DNA of 64,000 nt, from assembly GCF_963662255.1 (NCBI RefSeq), contig NC_085047.1:50652006-50716005 (forward strand). Reading direction: 5' to 3'. The first letter of the stretch is position 1. Each line of letters opens with the position of its first letter. The notes beneath the pieces are model-generated. The model searched no databases. It was not told the DNA's origin and was given only the letters and a program-made list of their open reading frames with translations. The position numbers and the translations under genes are program-made. The DNA is from Cinclus cinclus. Its lineage: Eukaryota; Chordata; Aves; Passeriformes; Cinclidae. This document shows positions 39,301 through 54,300 of the stretch, piece after piece.

Positions 39301-42300
39301 TATGATACTTGTAGGTTGCTAAGTGAGTTGAAAATAAAACACTAGCTAAATTTTAAAATATCTTTGCTTTCAGGTGATCTTTCTTCCTATTTTTCTACTC
39401 TTTCACAGCTGGAATACATAGTCTTTTAACATTATTTCAGCTTTCCAAGCCCAAACATCCAAAGAAAGAGCAGTAGTGATGTATCATGTGCTTCTCAAGT
39501 AGTAAAACTATTTGTAGTTTTTACTGAGTTTTTTTTTTATAATAGCCTTGATTTTGACACTTAAATGTCTGTATTTCAGATAAATTTTATCAAAGTACTT
39601 ATGTTGATTATAAGAAGAGTTAAAGTAGTTATTTAATTGCAAAGAGTTAAGCCAATTTCCCTAGTTTCATACAGCATATTATAAAATGTATGGCTACATC
39701 GAAATTTATTACTTGTCAGGCAATTCATCACTGCAAATATTTATTGAAAGAAATATTTTACAGTTTATAGTAGACTTATAGCAATGTTTGAAATACTGAC
39801 TGATGGTTAGGAGGAATCTGCGTTTTATCTAGTCAGGGAAGTAACCATGGTGCAAAGAAAATAAGTAATGGAGATGGTAATATATGTAATGTTTGAAATA
39901 TTCATTTATTTTAAGAAATTAAGAAGTTAAATTAATATTTTGGTTTAAATTTTGTTTTGCAGTCCAGCTGTTTTAAGGAATACTTACAGAACACCTCAGA
40001 GAAATAATATCCCTGGTTTGTATTTTTGCTTTTTGGTTCTACAAAATATTTTACATCTCTAGATAAAAATACTCATTTTTTAGTTACTGTTTCATGTTCT
40101 TTTTACATAATGTTTTTTAGGACCATATGGAAGCTTGTTTTGCACGCCAAAACTTTCAGAGGTACGTATTTTATTCATTCATTTTGCTTCCTTTTCCTGA
40201 GTTGTGCATTTAGAATTTGGCATAGAAATTATATACATGATTGTTAAATGTATTTCTAGGTCAGAACACCAAAATGTATTTCTGAAAGTCTGGGAGCAGA
40301 AGTGGATCCAGATATGTCCTGGTCAAGTTCATTAGCCACACCTCCTACCCTTGGTGCAACAGTGATAATAGGTATTTCTAAAGATGAGCAATTGCTAAGG
40401 GTTTAAAATTACTGGTTTTGACACTGGAAGTTCACTCAGTATGAACTGTTTGTTTTTTTAACTAAAAAAAGACAAAATTCTTAGTGATTATTAGTGGGTG
40501 TCTTTAGATAAAGCAGCCCTAAACAGAAAGCTTTTCAGAAGTTTTCTTCCTTTGTCTGAGGGGTTAGGGAATATAAATTTAGAAATAACATAGCAAAGCA
40601 TAGGAGGAGGATTAGATACATTTGCTTTGTCCTATCACAAAACTAGAAGCTATTGGGCTAAGTTAAATGGGTTTGTTTATGAAGTATAAGAAGTTGGCCT
40701 GCTAAGTAAACCTCCCAGCAGCAGTGTTGTCTTCAGCATTTTTAACCACTCACACTGTGCCTGCCGTCATAGCAATCCGATGAGACTGGCTGGGATACTC
40801 ATCCAATTTAAGACCTGAGCTCCTGGGTTCATATTTCCTGGGTTGTTTGGACAGGGCAATTCCTGGAGCTCATTTACTGCACAGCTGCACAGACAGCTGT
40901 GTCAGCAGAGCTGTGATTGAGAATGAGTGGGTGATAATTGCTGTAGTGGTAATCAACAGTGATGATAAACATCAAGCCTCAACCTAAGGTGTTGGTGAAA
41001 GTGAGATTTCATTAGCATATGATAAGCAAAATGAAATCTGATTGTGTGATCTGAGATGAAAATCAATTTGCTGATGAAAATTCTTGAGAGAATGGGAAGA
41101 CCTGGGTGTGTTTCCTTAGCTTCTGATATTGCTCTTTTTCATGTTGTTAAAGTACCATTGTAATAGAACATATAAAGCATATTAAGAATGAATCCTAGGA
41201 TTGGGAATCTCTTTTGGGATGTATGGGGTGGTACTGTTCACAGAGCTATTGAGTTGTGCTATTTTGGGTGTTCTTTGGTCCAGAAAGGTGTGAGCTGAAA
41301 AGAAGGGCTAGGGGAAGTATCCATACCTTAATGATGATGCTCTGGGAAGATGAGCTGTGGTTTGAGCTCTCATTCTCTCATGTCCTGGATAAGCCCTGTG
41401 TTTTATAATAGTGATATTATACTCTCTGCCTTCTGACACCTATGAAAAGAAAGAGCTGCTACACAGAACCTAGATGCCACATCTATAAAAAAAAAATAAT
41501 GCACTGCTCTTCAGGCATTTTAAAAATAGGGTTCACTTTCTCCTTTTGTATCAAAAGTGAAGATAGTATTGCTGTTTTGGGACGAAGTGGGGAAAAAAAC
41601 AAAATTCCTGAAAAGTTTGAAGATCTCATCCAGATCATTGGAAAGAAGAAAATGGGGAGTAGTGCCATGAATAACTGCTTGAAAAAGGAATGGCAGTGCT
41701 GTTTCAAGGTGGTAACTGGAAACATAGCAGAAACCATAACCTGTGATTTGGGGTGGTTTGTGCTGTTACAAAACTGCTTTTGTACACTGTGTTTCAGCCT
41801 CACCTGTGCAACTTTTTGTTTAAGACTTTTAATTTTTAGTAGTTTATTCACATATTTGAGTGGAATTTAAAATAATCCAATAATTATTAATAAAACACAG
41901 TTGTATTTGAGCACACTCAGCAGAACACTCAGGAGAAAATAAATTGACTTGTCTGTCTTTCTTCTAAAGCTAGAGAGAATGATTCTATTTCTGAAGCAAA
42001 GCGACAGGATGGAAGGGCTGATACAGTAAGTAGTTTTAAGACCTGTGTTGTTCTTTAATTTCAGTTAAGCTATTCAGTTACATGTTTACATTCCTTGAGT
42101 GAAGAATAAAAAAATTCTGTTGTTTTCATTTTAAGCTCTCCTGACTGTTTTTGAAAAAGTTACTGCTCACAAGACTTAATTTACAGTACACGGATGTAGA
42201 ATGTGTTCTCACAAATAACCCTCTCTGAGGGTTATTAAAAAAAAAAAAACAACAAATGGCTTCAGCAGCACTCAGTATTACTCATAGAGAAATAAAATCT

Positions 42301-45300
42301 AGGGATTATGTTAATTGGTTTGTCTTGCTTTTTTCCCCACTTCCATCAAACTTTTGAAAGTTATTCTTTGGGAATAACTTCTTGCTCTCAACCACTACAA
42401 TCAAGAGTTGAAATTGAGTATTAGTTTCAGTCCTTTGATAGTGGTAGGGAGAGTTATTGCATAATTGGAATTTGACTCTGTGTACGTGAAAGTTGATACA
42501 TTATTGAGACTGAAAACCAAGGATTGTACTAAGAGGATTCAATTACGGATTTAAGTTTGATCCTTAATGACTTGAAACTTCACAGTTAACAAACCGTTAA
42601 AAGTGAAAATAAGCAAAACGTCTTTATCCTTCGAATATCTCCTTTGTTTCCTTTTTGAGAGGATTACAGTAAACTGCTGAACCCATTCACTGCCCTTAAG
42701 GTGACTTGAGAATGGAGCCTGATTTGCATAAAAAATGGGGATTATCTGCTTATTTGTTTTTTACTTCCACCTCTGAAAATGTTACCTTTCATTTTAAGAG
42801 ATGGAGCATTAGTCAGGTACTGCAGTAAATGTTTAGAGTTCTGTCCTTGAAGTGACACTTCCTAGTACATAATATAACAGCTTTTGTCTTTGGTTTGCAG
42901 ATTTTGCACAACTATTTTTCCAAGCATGATAAATGTCCTGGAATAAGCAATGCAAGTATGCTGTCTGTACCAGATATAGTAAAGCTAAATGCTGAAGATA
43001 ACATCAAAGATTTGGGTATGCATTGATGCTTTACTTAATGAGTATTCGGTGAAGCAAGACTGAGGGTAAAACTACATTCTGTGTTTTGGCCTGTTGTCAT
43101 GGCTGGTTTGTTTTGCCAGCCATGTACTCCCAGTCCCTGAATTGATTCAGTTTTGTAAAATTAATCTAGCCTTAAAAAAAAGGAGTGTCTGTTGAGTCAG
43201 TTAATTAAATCAGTGTCCTGGTTAAGCCAGGAAAGTCAGGTTATGGTGCCACTGGACAAGAACCAGATTAGTACTGTGAAGTGTGTTCACTGCAGCTGGA
43301 GAGGTGAGACTGTGAGAGCTGAGACAAAAAAATGGTGCAGGCTCAAGGGGGAGCAAGACTACTGCTTCTAGCTATTGAGCAGGCTTAACTTTATAATGAA
43401 GTTTCATCCCAGTACTCACTGTTCTGTGGTGAGCTTGTTTTATTTTTTTTTTATCTCGCTGTATCATTTCTTCATTTATTTCACCTGTTCAAAATAGTGC
43501 AAATAGTTCAAAATGTGACAAATCCTTTTGTAAAAAAAAATGTTTTGGATTTTTTTTTAAATGAATGCAGATAATACACAAGGGAAAAATGTTTTCATTC
43601 TCTGTTTTTAGATCATGTTAGTGAACAAGTGAAAGTGTATATTCCAGTGGGAGGTTTTTTGATTTTAGTTGAGAAATGGTGGCAGAAGGAGAGATCATTA
43701 CCAGAAATTTGTTCAGCATACATGGATGTAAAAGGGTAGGGATTCACTCTGGCTAGGCAGGACAGTACATCCTTAGGATTTTATGTCTCCTTATCTGAAT
43801 TGAACAGCCTGCCCTAAAAATAATGTTTGGTCCTATGTGTAAGAATTGTGAAAGAATCAGTTTAGAATTTGATAAGGAGGGCTGAGAATGCTAGCATCAG
43901 GAAGCATTGCTGCTTGCAGAGTGATACGGGCCTGTCAATTCAAATGTGCTGAAAAGAATGTGTTTGGTAGGAAATGTATTCAAGTAATCTGTAATTAGCA
44001 AAATACTTTTAGAAATTAAGGACAAATTAATTGGTCTTGGTCTGTGTTCCAGTAGGTCACATTACATTGCATGCTACAGTAGAGAAGATCAGTTACAACA
44101 ATAAGAGGAAGAAGAAGACCATTTGTCTTAGAGTTCAAAATAGCTTGCAAATGTTTCCCTTTTCCTATATCGTCCCATTTTAATAATAGTCAATTTGGCA
44201 TTTGAAGATGTCATGTAAAAAAAGGACATCTTCACATTTGTAGCTTTTAGATGTTGGTTTTCTCTGCTGTATGATCATAAGTACAAGTTTGATCAGGTAT
44301 ACATTTTGTTTCAGTTAAAGAAAATAGGATCATAATATATCAAATCATCAAATAACATTGCCCTCCAGTGAGTTTAGAAGTCAGAATTAATTTCCCTGAT
44401 GTTTGTTTTTCCCTGGCATGAGATTATTCAGCATACAGACTGTATCTGTACAGTATTTCCGATAATCCTTGTTTTCATTAATCCTAAAAAGTAGTAGTAT
44501 CTCCTATTTAAGTAAAAACAAATAAGCTGTGTCTTTTTTGAAAGCTCTGTTGATGAGTTATTACAGGTTGAAAGGATATGGACACAGAAGTTGCTTTAGA
44601 GGAACCTGCTTTAGTAAAGGGAAATTACCTGCCTGTACACTCAGTCTGTAATGTTACAATTTCTTTTCTTTTGAGATCTCATTTACCACTCAGGCAAAAA
44701 ACAGAAAGTAAGGAGAATTGAGTAACTTTCTATGCCTACATCAGCATGAACCCATAGTGGATATATTACATAATTGGTCATGTGTGACCAAGTCCTGGGA
44801 AATAATCTCTGGACTTCCAGATGGAAAATCTTTCGGATATTACGGTATTTATAAGTTCTACTAGGGAAACTTATAGAGTTGCAAGGTAATGAAATTGTAC
44901 CTAAAAAAAGTTAATGGAAAAAGTTAAGCTGTTGGTTGTGGGCCTAAGGAATACAGAGGACTGTGATGTTTTCCAGGTACTTTACTATGATTTCTATGAT
45001 ATGAAAAAGCCTTAAAAAGTACTCTGTAAGTGAAACGTATTTTTGAATGTGGACTGTTCTGATAAGTGGGTCTCATTTCATAATTTCTCTTTCATTTGAG
45101 AAGGTAGTATTTTTTTGGCATGTATAAGCTCTACAAAGTAGAGTTTGGGTTATTTTCCCCCATTTCATCTTATTTCTAAAGACAAAATAATTTTTTATTT
45201 TTCTAATACTTGTGTCAATCACTGAGCTGTTTAAAAGCTTCCTGATTAATTAAAATATTGAGAATGTTTCTAAATCTTTCTAGATACTAAACTATCTAAT

Positions 45301-48300
45301 ACCATCATAGAAGCCAACTTAATAAATTAGTCTTTATAACAGTTCCTTTAGCTGCCAGTTACAGATAAAAATAGGCAGCTTCTTAACATGTCTACCATCA
45401 GGTATAAATTTTGGAAGAAAAAAATAAATATATCTTGTCAAATTTACTACTCATTCTCTGTCTGTAGAGAGAAAAAAATACTCTTTTAAGACAGCCAGGT
45501 TGCATCTTGGCAGCCTTAACCACTGCAGAGCTCAGGAGGCCAGGGCATTTACATGTATTTGCTTTGCCTCCTGTTTCCTCAAAGAGCTGCTTATATTTCT
45601 CCTTACCAACTCACTCCTGAGTAAAGGTAATGACTATGAAATTGAAAGTTCTATTTACCAATACTGTTCCCAAGTTATTTCCTAAAGCTTATTTTCTTAC
45701 TTTCCCTCTCCATCTTCTCTAAACTCTTTAGAGTCGGAGGTGTTAGATGGCTTACTGGGTGACATGGATAGCTTTGAGGACACATTCAGCATGCCAGCTG
45801 AGTCCAGTGGAACTCTTCTGCTGATGCCACATGTTCTGGATGCAGTAGAGAAATACGAGATAAATCCAGATAAAACACAAGAAAAGGGTGATGTTCCCTG
45901 CCAGCAACCTAATGGAAGAAAGAATGGCATTTCACAGGAAGTCAAAACAAATAGCTGGACTGAAAACAGCCACTATACTCAGATGAACAGTTCTTTACTC
46001 CAAAACACCAGTGAAGATACAGGGGATGGTAAAGATGGCTGTTTAATAGGACATGAAAAAGAATTGGAATCTCTTAGGGAGGCAGGAGATGTGCATGATT
46101 ATAGACCACAGAAGTCCTTTGAGAACGAGAGGCCTGTGAAAGAAGGTGTGCAATCTCCGCCAAGCCAGTGGTCTCAGCTGAACTTCTCTGATCTTGACGT
46201 AACTCACCGGGAGATGTCTGTGTGTAGCTCTCCACCCTCCGACTTACATAGGGAGGAAAATTTAGAAGAAAAGTCATTACTAATGGACAAGGATGATGCT
46301 GTGGAAACATCTTTACTGAACTCTTCAGGCTTGATGAAAGCACAAAAGCTGCTCAGTGTTGATTTGTCGGAAAAATGCTGTGAAATGAAAAACACTGAAA
46401 ACAACCCAACATGGGAAACAACTCCAGTAAAATCTGTGTCATTGAGTGTTCAAGATCCAGAGTTAGTAAAAGGATGTGCAGCTGAGGTTTCCAAAATGAG
46501 CTTCTTAAACTGTAATTCTTTTTTAATTGGACATGCAAATGTCAAAGAGTATTCTGTAGTCTACAGTGGCAACTTTTCAAAGCATTTAAAAGCAACTTCT
46601 AAATCTGTCATAACTGATGTTCTGTCTCACTCAATTGTGTGTAGTGCCACATCGCCAGATAACTGTGATGACCTACATTTAATAAATAGTGAAAATACTC
46701 TTACAAAGTCTGGATTTAAAAACCTGAAGATGTTACCCAGCTTGAGAAAGAGATCCAAGAAATTTATTTATAGAATAAATAATACTTCACTTTATAAAGA
46801 AGAAAAAATACAAAAAGAAGTAACCTCTGAATCACTTAATCATAGTGTATTACCACATTTAGAATCTGATTCATACGAATTTAGAGGCTGTCCAATGGCC
46901 AGTGATGTTGAGCAAGGTATATTGTTAAGCTTTTCATCATTTGTGGAGGATTCATTATTTGTTAGGGGCCTTTCATGTAAATGTTTCAGATAAAATGTAA
47001 AATCTTGTGTTTGTGGAAAAGTAGCTGGGCATTGGGAATCAACATACGGGACTGGTCTGTTATATAGTGATAAGGGTAGCATCATTTTCAAGTAATCTTG
47101 TGCTAACTTTTTTCCTAGCAGGTTAGTTTCTGGAATAGAAACTTCCACCGTGAGCCATTATTCTAATTGACAAGTTTAGTTACCTTTGTCAATGCTGCTT
47201 TTGCATCCATAGTGTCAAAGATCATTTTGTCTGAGTTGGTGACTTCTAAGTGATCATAAAGAATGTTAAAGTTGTGTAGTTATTTTTCTAGAATTCGATG
47301 CTTTAAGACTGTACATCTGTTTTCTTCCAAAAGTACAAAATATTAAAAAAAAAATGAAGAGAGCAAGCACATGCTTCTGTTTTTAGAAGCTGTTTTTCTT
47401 GCTAGAAGAATTACCTTGTATTAGTTGAAGTACTTTAAATTTGAAACAAATCCTTATGTTGAGACACAAGGAGTTGAAACCCATCTTCTGAAATTTCATT
47501 GCAACTAAAATTTATTTATTGTTTTTTACCTGGTAGTATTAACTGCAGCCAAATCTTTTGTTTGTGGCTGTTAAGAGTGTAATTATGTTAAACAGTCCTC
47601 CAGCCTTGTCAAGGCATTTGCATTTGGAAACAAAAATGGTATTTTGGGTTCTGCTGTTAACCTTGTGTAGAAATTATCTAATCAGCCAAAAATTTATGAA
47701 AATCTGAATCTACATTTATTTGAATAAATTTATTTATGTTTTTCTCTGTAACGTCTTGTCTTGTAGACCACTTTCTTCCTGCTGAGAGACAGTATTTGGA
47801 ATCAAATGCCAGGACAAAGAACTTCAGCACTTCTGCTTTAAAAATGGATATAATGGATAACTCATCTGATAATTCCTTCAGTGACAGGCTGGAACAACAA
47901 GACCTCAAAGACTTGGGGGGAAATGCAAGAGAGGATCAAGCTGCTACATCAATAAAATGCTTAGAAGTATCTAATAGACTGAAAGAAGACACAGCAAATT
48001 CTTTAAATAGTGAGATTATTTCAAATATAAAACGTAAAGTTCTGACTTCAGCATGCCTGATGGCAAGAAAGCGTTCCAGATTTCTCCCTAAAACAGTCTG
48101 TGCATTAGAGAAAGGTAAAGAAGATGGCATGAGTGCTGAGGTGAATGATGGAGCTGCTGTACCTCAGAGCCTGAAAGAACTTGGGTCTTCTCACAGGGAC
48201 AAGGAAATCTCGGTTGATATTCACAGTGACTCTACATCTGTCACAAACAATTCCCATAATACATTGTGTCAGATCAACTTGGCCATAACTGGAGTCCGTA

Positions 48301-51300
48301 GTGACTGTTGCGATAAATTATCACCCCATAAAAGGCATGCTACAGACCAGAGGTCAGGAATTGACTGTAGAGACGTACACAGACCCTTGGGAATAAACTG
48401 CTCAGAACATGACAGTACTGGGTTAAAAAAAGGGGAGAAAACAGATGGAGATGCCTTTTCAGAGGATGTAGCCAACAGTGAAGACCCAAAGCCAGCTGAG
48501 AACAGCAAAAGCCCTCAAGCAGCTGCATTCAGTAATGTAGCTATAGACATTTCTAAGGAATCATTAGGTTGTATAGATAATAATTCTTTAAATGAAGTAA
48601 TTCCTGCAGAAGATAAACAAGTAGCAACCATGTATTCCAACAAAAAGCCAAACAACCTAAAGTGTAAAGGGGAATCGTCAGTGAATCTTAATGCATGCAG
48701 TTTGAAGCTGGGCTTCAGTGGCTTTCAGACTGCTTCCAATAAGCAGATTAAATTCTCTGAAGCTGCTATAATAAAAGGCAGATTGCTGTTCAAGGATATT
48801 GAAAATGAATGCTTTGAAGCCTCTTCCATGGAAAGAGTCAGTAACTTTTCACATCGAGTTAAAAAGGAAAATACGCTATTCTCAGGTTCAAAAAGCAAGT
48901 TGGGTAGTAATTTATCTGATTCTTCAGATTCACAGGCAAGTTTTCTTGAGCCCAGGCATACACAGTTTACTCCACATGAAGTTGGCTTGCGTAAAAGCTT
49001 TCCTAGAACTCCACAAGCCTTGGAAGAAGTAAATCAAATCTTGACAGCAAGCCAAGAAGCTGAAATTGCTGAACTTTCCAGTATATTGGAAGAAACAGGT
49101 AGTCAGTTTGAATTTACACAGTTTAGAAAGCAAAGCAACACAATACGAAGTCAGAGCCTGCAAAAATTAGGAACTGTAGAGACACATGGAACAAATAATG
49201 TAGGAAATATTTCTGAAACAAGGAAAGATGTGGGGGTTTGTAGCCCTTTTAAATCAGAAAATCAAGTAAAAAATGACAAGTATTGTACTCAAGCGGAGGA
49301 TGCAAATGAAGACTCCGAATTGGTGGAAAATGAAAAAGAAAATGCTCTGTTTTTCCACAGAAATGACAAAAAGGTTACTTTTACTAACTTAGACATAAAT
49401 GAAAGTAGAAGATCTGATGAGAGCTTTCCCATAGCTAAGCAGGACAGCTTTTCTAATTTCATAGGCTTTACTTCAGCTGGAGGTAAAAAAATAAATATTT
49501 CAAAGGCAGCTTTGACTAGGTCTGCAGAGCTCTTCAGAGACTTGGATGATGATAACTATTTGTTCAAATCTTCTGAAACTGGTACTAGATGTCACAATTC
49601 AAATGGATCTGTGTCTTCTAACAATTTTTCCAGATGCCTGACAAAAGAAAACAAAGAAAAAGCTGTTTGTGTTCCAGATTTCAAAAGTGTTAATGGTGTT
49701 TTCCACACAGGTTCTGTTTCCTACCATGCACAGAATAAAAGTGAGGAAAATACTAGTACAGCATGCAAGGAAAATATAGAAAATAAGACAAAAATATCAG
49801 TAAATAGTACTGAAAATGTTAGCTTCAGGAGTATTAACATTCTTAACAGCCTATTATCCAGTAAAAATCATAAGCAGAATTATAAAACTTCCAAACAAAT
49901 TTTAAAACAAGGACATGTTGAAGGCAATTTGCAGAAACAATCATTAGATGTGACGTGTCTAGAAGATGCTATTACAGCTGCAGAAGAACATAGTTTAAAT
50001 ATGTCATACAAAATGGAAAACCAGTCTCCTAAGCAGAAAGGAGAGGACAGAAAAGAGGATGAATGTTTGTCAGCAAAGCTTCAGACTCCAGCTGGTGGTG
50101 ATGTTTCCATTCCTGATGCAGGTTTGGATCATTCTCTGTCCTTGTTCAGTGTACAGTGCGGAGAAGGAGATGTAAATGTTTTCGAGAACTCTGATGAAGA
50201 AAAAGCAAATTGTAAAAATGTGGAAGAAGACACCACTCATGATAAGGATCTGCTAGTGAATGAAAGCAGAATAGAAATAGATTCTTACCATCATTATCAA
50301 GTACCTCGTGAACAAGAGGTAAATATGGGGAAAAATGAAGTGGAAGGGAGTTATCTGACTGGTTTTCATACTGCTAGCGGCAAGAAAATAGCAATTGCTG
50401 ATGGATTTTTGGCTAAAGCAGAACAGTTTTTCGCAGATGTTGATGTAGGAAAGGAACATAAAGGCAATTTTGAGAACCTCATCAAGAAAAGAAAATGTGG
50501 CAAGAACTGTGTTAAAGGCTGTTATTTATGTATTGAAAGCATTGCTCAATGTGACTCAGAAAAACTCAATTTTAATGAAAAGCTTGTTCCTGAAGAGCTT
50601 GGAGATGAGTTTAATCAAGCAATAGAGAGCACTCCTATTAAACATGCTGCAATTCAAGATCCTGCTAAAGTAGATACATTTGTTGATGTAGGTGAAGCTT
50701 GTGAAGGGAGTTTGGTGATTTCACAGGCACATAAAAAAGCTGATGTCAGACCTGGAAAGTCAGCAATGGAATCCCTTACAGGAAAGAAGAGCGATGGTTT
50801 AAGTAGAACTCATTTGTCTGAAGATGGAAAATTCCTTGCAGAGAAAAAGGTGGACTACTCAGCAAGAAAGAGGGATGATTCAGAAAACACAGATGATTTT
50901 CCTGTGCACTCTGTTGCATCTCTGCATTTAGTGAAGGTACGACATGACCTCCAATGTAGCTGTGTGCCAGGAGATAAAAAAAATGCTTTGTTTGTTGAGG
51001 AGAGTTACAATAAAGCTGATCAATCACTCCTCTTAGATTCAAAAAGTAGCTGCTCTTACATGAATGGTAATAGTAAGGAATTCAACTTAGAACATTTAAA
51101 TGAACCTGCTGCTGATAAAAATTGCTTCACAGACACCATAGCTAGTGCTTGCCAAAACCAATCACTAGGCAGTTTTCCTGAAGAGGAAACTAACAGGTTA
51201 AAAGAAACAACACTTAAGGCTGAAAAGCAAAGGAGTGATCTGAAACTAACTGTGTTTAGCACAGCAAAAGGGAGAGCTGTGTCTGTTTCAGAAAGTGCAT

Positions 51301-54300
51301 TAGCAAGAGTGAGACAAATATTTCAAGACTGCAGTGAAGCTGTAAAATATGAAATTGAGCCTAACTCAAGAATGAATCAAACAGAAATTGCTAGAAATTC
51401 ATCTGTAGTCCTTCACAATGAGTGTCCTAATTCTGCTGAGTTTTTTAGTGCTACAGCAAGTGAAGAGGTTAATTCAGCTGCATCCCAATTTATTAAAGTA
51501 AATGCAAGTGCTGATGAAGACAGTCGCCAAGAAAGAAACGCATCTGCAGATGCAAAGTCTATTTTAAATTCTCAGAAGCAATCCTTTGAGCAGAATATTA
51601 AGCTTTTAGGGCACTTTGTTCCAAAAAAGCAGATAAAGCCATCAGATGCTTCTACAAGCAATTTTGGATTTTTTAGTACAGCAAGTGGAAAACCTGTACA
51701 GCTTTCAGAACAGTCACTCAGGAAAGCTAGACAACTCTTTTCTGAAGTGGAAGGTAATAATTCACCACATGTACAAGAAGCATTTTTAGTTGAGGAAGAT
51801 GTTGAAAAGTCTAAAATGCACACTGAAGTACTTCCTAGGAAAATGCAGGTAGTGTCATCAAAAGGGGACGAAAATACCAGCCCTGAACTGATTTCAGATT
51901 CTGCTTTTGGCTTCAGCACTGCTAGTGGAAAGCAGGTAAAAGTTTCTAAAGATGCCTATCAAAAAGCAAAGGCTATTTTAGAAGAATCTGATTATGGGCT
52001 TTGTACTACAGATCAACTTAGTTCAATTAAAGACAGTGATCAACATGTAAAATCTTTAACAGATAAGGTGATCTCAGAATTCAAAACTGAAAAAAGCTGC
52101 AATCAAAACTCCGACTTTAAAAGCATCTGCCCTCAGGAAATAAAGTGTTTTCCAAGCACTTACCATGTCAAAATGCCTGAGCACACACCATGCAATCAGA
52201 AAAACAAGCAGTTAACATCATTTAAAAATAGCTTTCAGCAAGAGGAAACTGAGTCTTTTGGAAAAAGGCAGCTGAATCTGGGGTCAAAACCAGAGTCTGA
52301 AGCAATTTCATACAGAGCTACTGCTAAAGCAGAAATTGATACTAATCTTCTCCAAAGTCCAAAAAATTACTTGGAAGTAGAGGCTGTAGAAAGTGCAAGA
52401 GCTTTTATGGAAGACAGTTTTTCCAGTTCCGGAGTACAAATTAATGCTGCGCAGACCATCAGTGGCAGGCTGGATAAAAACTTCCAAAATAAGACCTTTG
52501 GGAAGAGGCACTTTGAAGAAAACAACTCACTTGGTAGGTGTTTTATCTTACGTATATGTTCAACTCCGTATTTCTGGATAGTGGGTTGGTTTAGGTTTTG
52601 GGGGATTTTTTTGCGTGTCACAATTTTTAGGTCATAGAGACATTCTCTAGGTGTCAATGACAAAAACTCTTCTTGGTGCGTGGTAGTTCATCCACTCTTT
52701 CCAGGCTTAAATATGCACAGTCAAAGCTAAATTTGTGATTAGTAATTTTGAAGGTATACAGGTTTGCTGTTTTACCATAAACTTACAGAAGAAAGCTGCT
52801 GTTCCTTTTCTGCCTAAGCAGGCTTCCTTTTTTTTCCTCTCTGTACAAATCTAGGGTTTTTTTCATTGAAAAATGAGTAGCAGTATTTTCATTTTCACCT
52901 TTTTGTGTAACATAGGTGAGGACAATATTTTGCTTGTATCAAGGTTGCTAATCTGATAGGAAAAATAGTTGTTGGTCTAAAAGCAGTTTCTTGCCTTCTG
53001 GAACTGATCTGTCTAGAGCTGAAGTGTTGGTACCTGATGCTTGCACAGACACCCAGACCAGTTCAGGGACCTGGGCTAGCTGGAAACTCCTTGTGGAAGG
53101 GGAGATTGCTGCAGAGTCCCTGCCTGGCTGCATGGGTTCAGGTGCAAAGGTCAGTGCTGGAAAGTTTGGCTAGGTGGCAAAAGCCAGGGAAGGAGTCTTA
53201 CCAATCCAGCTTGAAACAGCTGTGCCACAGCTGAACCCTGACCTTAGTTACAGCTTCTGTAAAAGAAGAGCTGCTCTTAGAAGTTTGGAGAGACTCTTTA
53301 GTTACTGGAAGTTCAAAGAGAAGTGCAGGGGAAGTGCACTGTGAGAGCTGTGCTGCTGGAGTGCACTGTGATGCACTTCCTGAGGCAAAATGAGCGTGTT
53401 TGATAACTTCAGGCTTACAGACTTTCATTTTGGGTGGAAAAAATTACTGGTCACAAAAGTTTAATAACTTCTTCATGCGGGGTTTTGTTGTCACTTTTGG
53501 TAACACAATAAGCAGTCATTCTGTACAGCAGAAACTTCTGCAATTTGTGGTGAGGTGGCTTTGTGTCTGAAATTTTAGACATGTGACCTGAAAACTTGCT
53601 AATTCTAGTTGCTCTGGCTTCAGTGTTTTATTTAGAAATTACAGTTACATTGTACCAATTGATAAGGAACTGAGCTTGAAAGGAACTTCACTTTTAAAAC
53701 TCTGTGTTTTTATTCTAGGTGAACCTCCAATTAAGAGGCAGCTTCTGCTTGAATTTAACAGAACAAAGAATTCCCCCAGGTCTCTGAAAGCTTCAAAAAG
53801 CACCCCTGATGGTAATTTCAGTCATCTTGTGTTCCAAGCAGTAACCCAATGTCGGTTGTTATCTTGAGAATTCTTCAATTTCCAATAGCCTAACATATAA
53901 GAAGTTTGCTTAACTACTGCATTTATCAGTGTAGTCATTGAAATTCAGGAAAGCTGCTGTGGTACTGTCCCTGCAGACTTGAAATCACATGATTAATGAT
54001 ATGCCTTATTGCATAGACTCTAAATATATTCTTTCTGCAAGAACTCTGGTTTAATTTCCAGTTCAGGAGGAACTTACCCGCTCTCTCAAAATCCTAAATC
54101 TCACAAATTCTAGTCTCAATAGGAAGTTAATTTATTGATTAATCTACAGAATGTATTTTATTAATTAACTTTGTGTAGGTACTTACTGGTAATACACTTA
54201 TTGTATAATTACTTCTCATATGAAACTTCCTCTTTGCAGCCTAAGGGCATAGCATAAATGGGTTTACATTCCAGGCAGCTATGATTTAGTTACGCCAATA

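Noticed and set aside
41442..41870. 142-codon open frame in BRCA2 intron 7
   Set aside because: Poly(A)-derived Lys run, Cys/Phe-rich random look, no acceptor at its start, no family resemblance.
43612..43735. Possible extra exon in BRCA2 intron 9 (acceptor-like tttttag, donor-like GGGTAGGG)
   Set aside because: Would leave phase 2 before exon 10, which needs phase 1, so inclusion breaks the BRCA2 frame. No human counterpart.
46074..46343. Minus-strand frames within BRCA2 exons 10 and 11
   Set aside because: Shadows of long coding exons on the + strand; no independent support.
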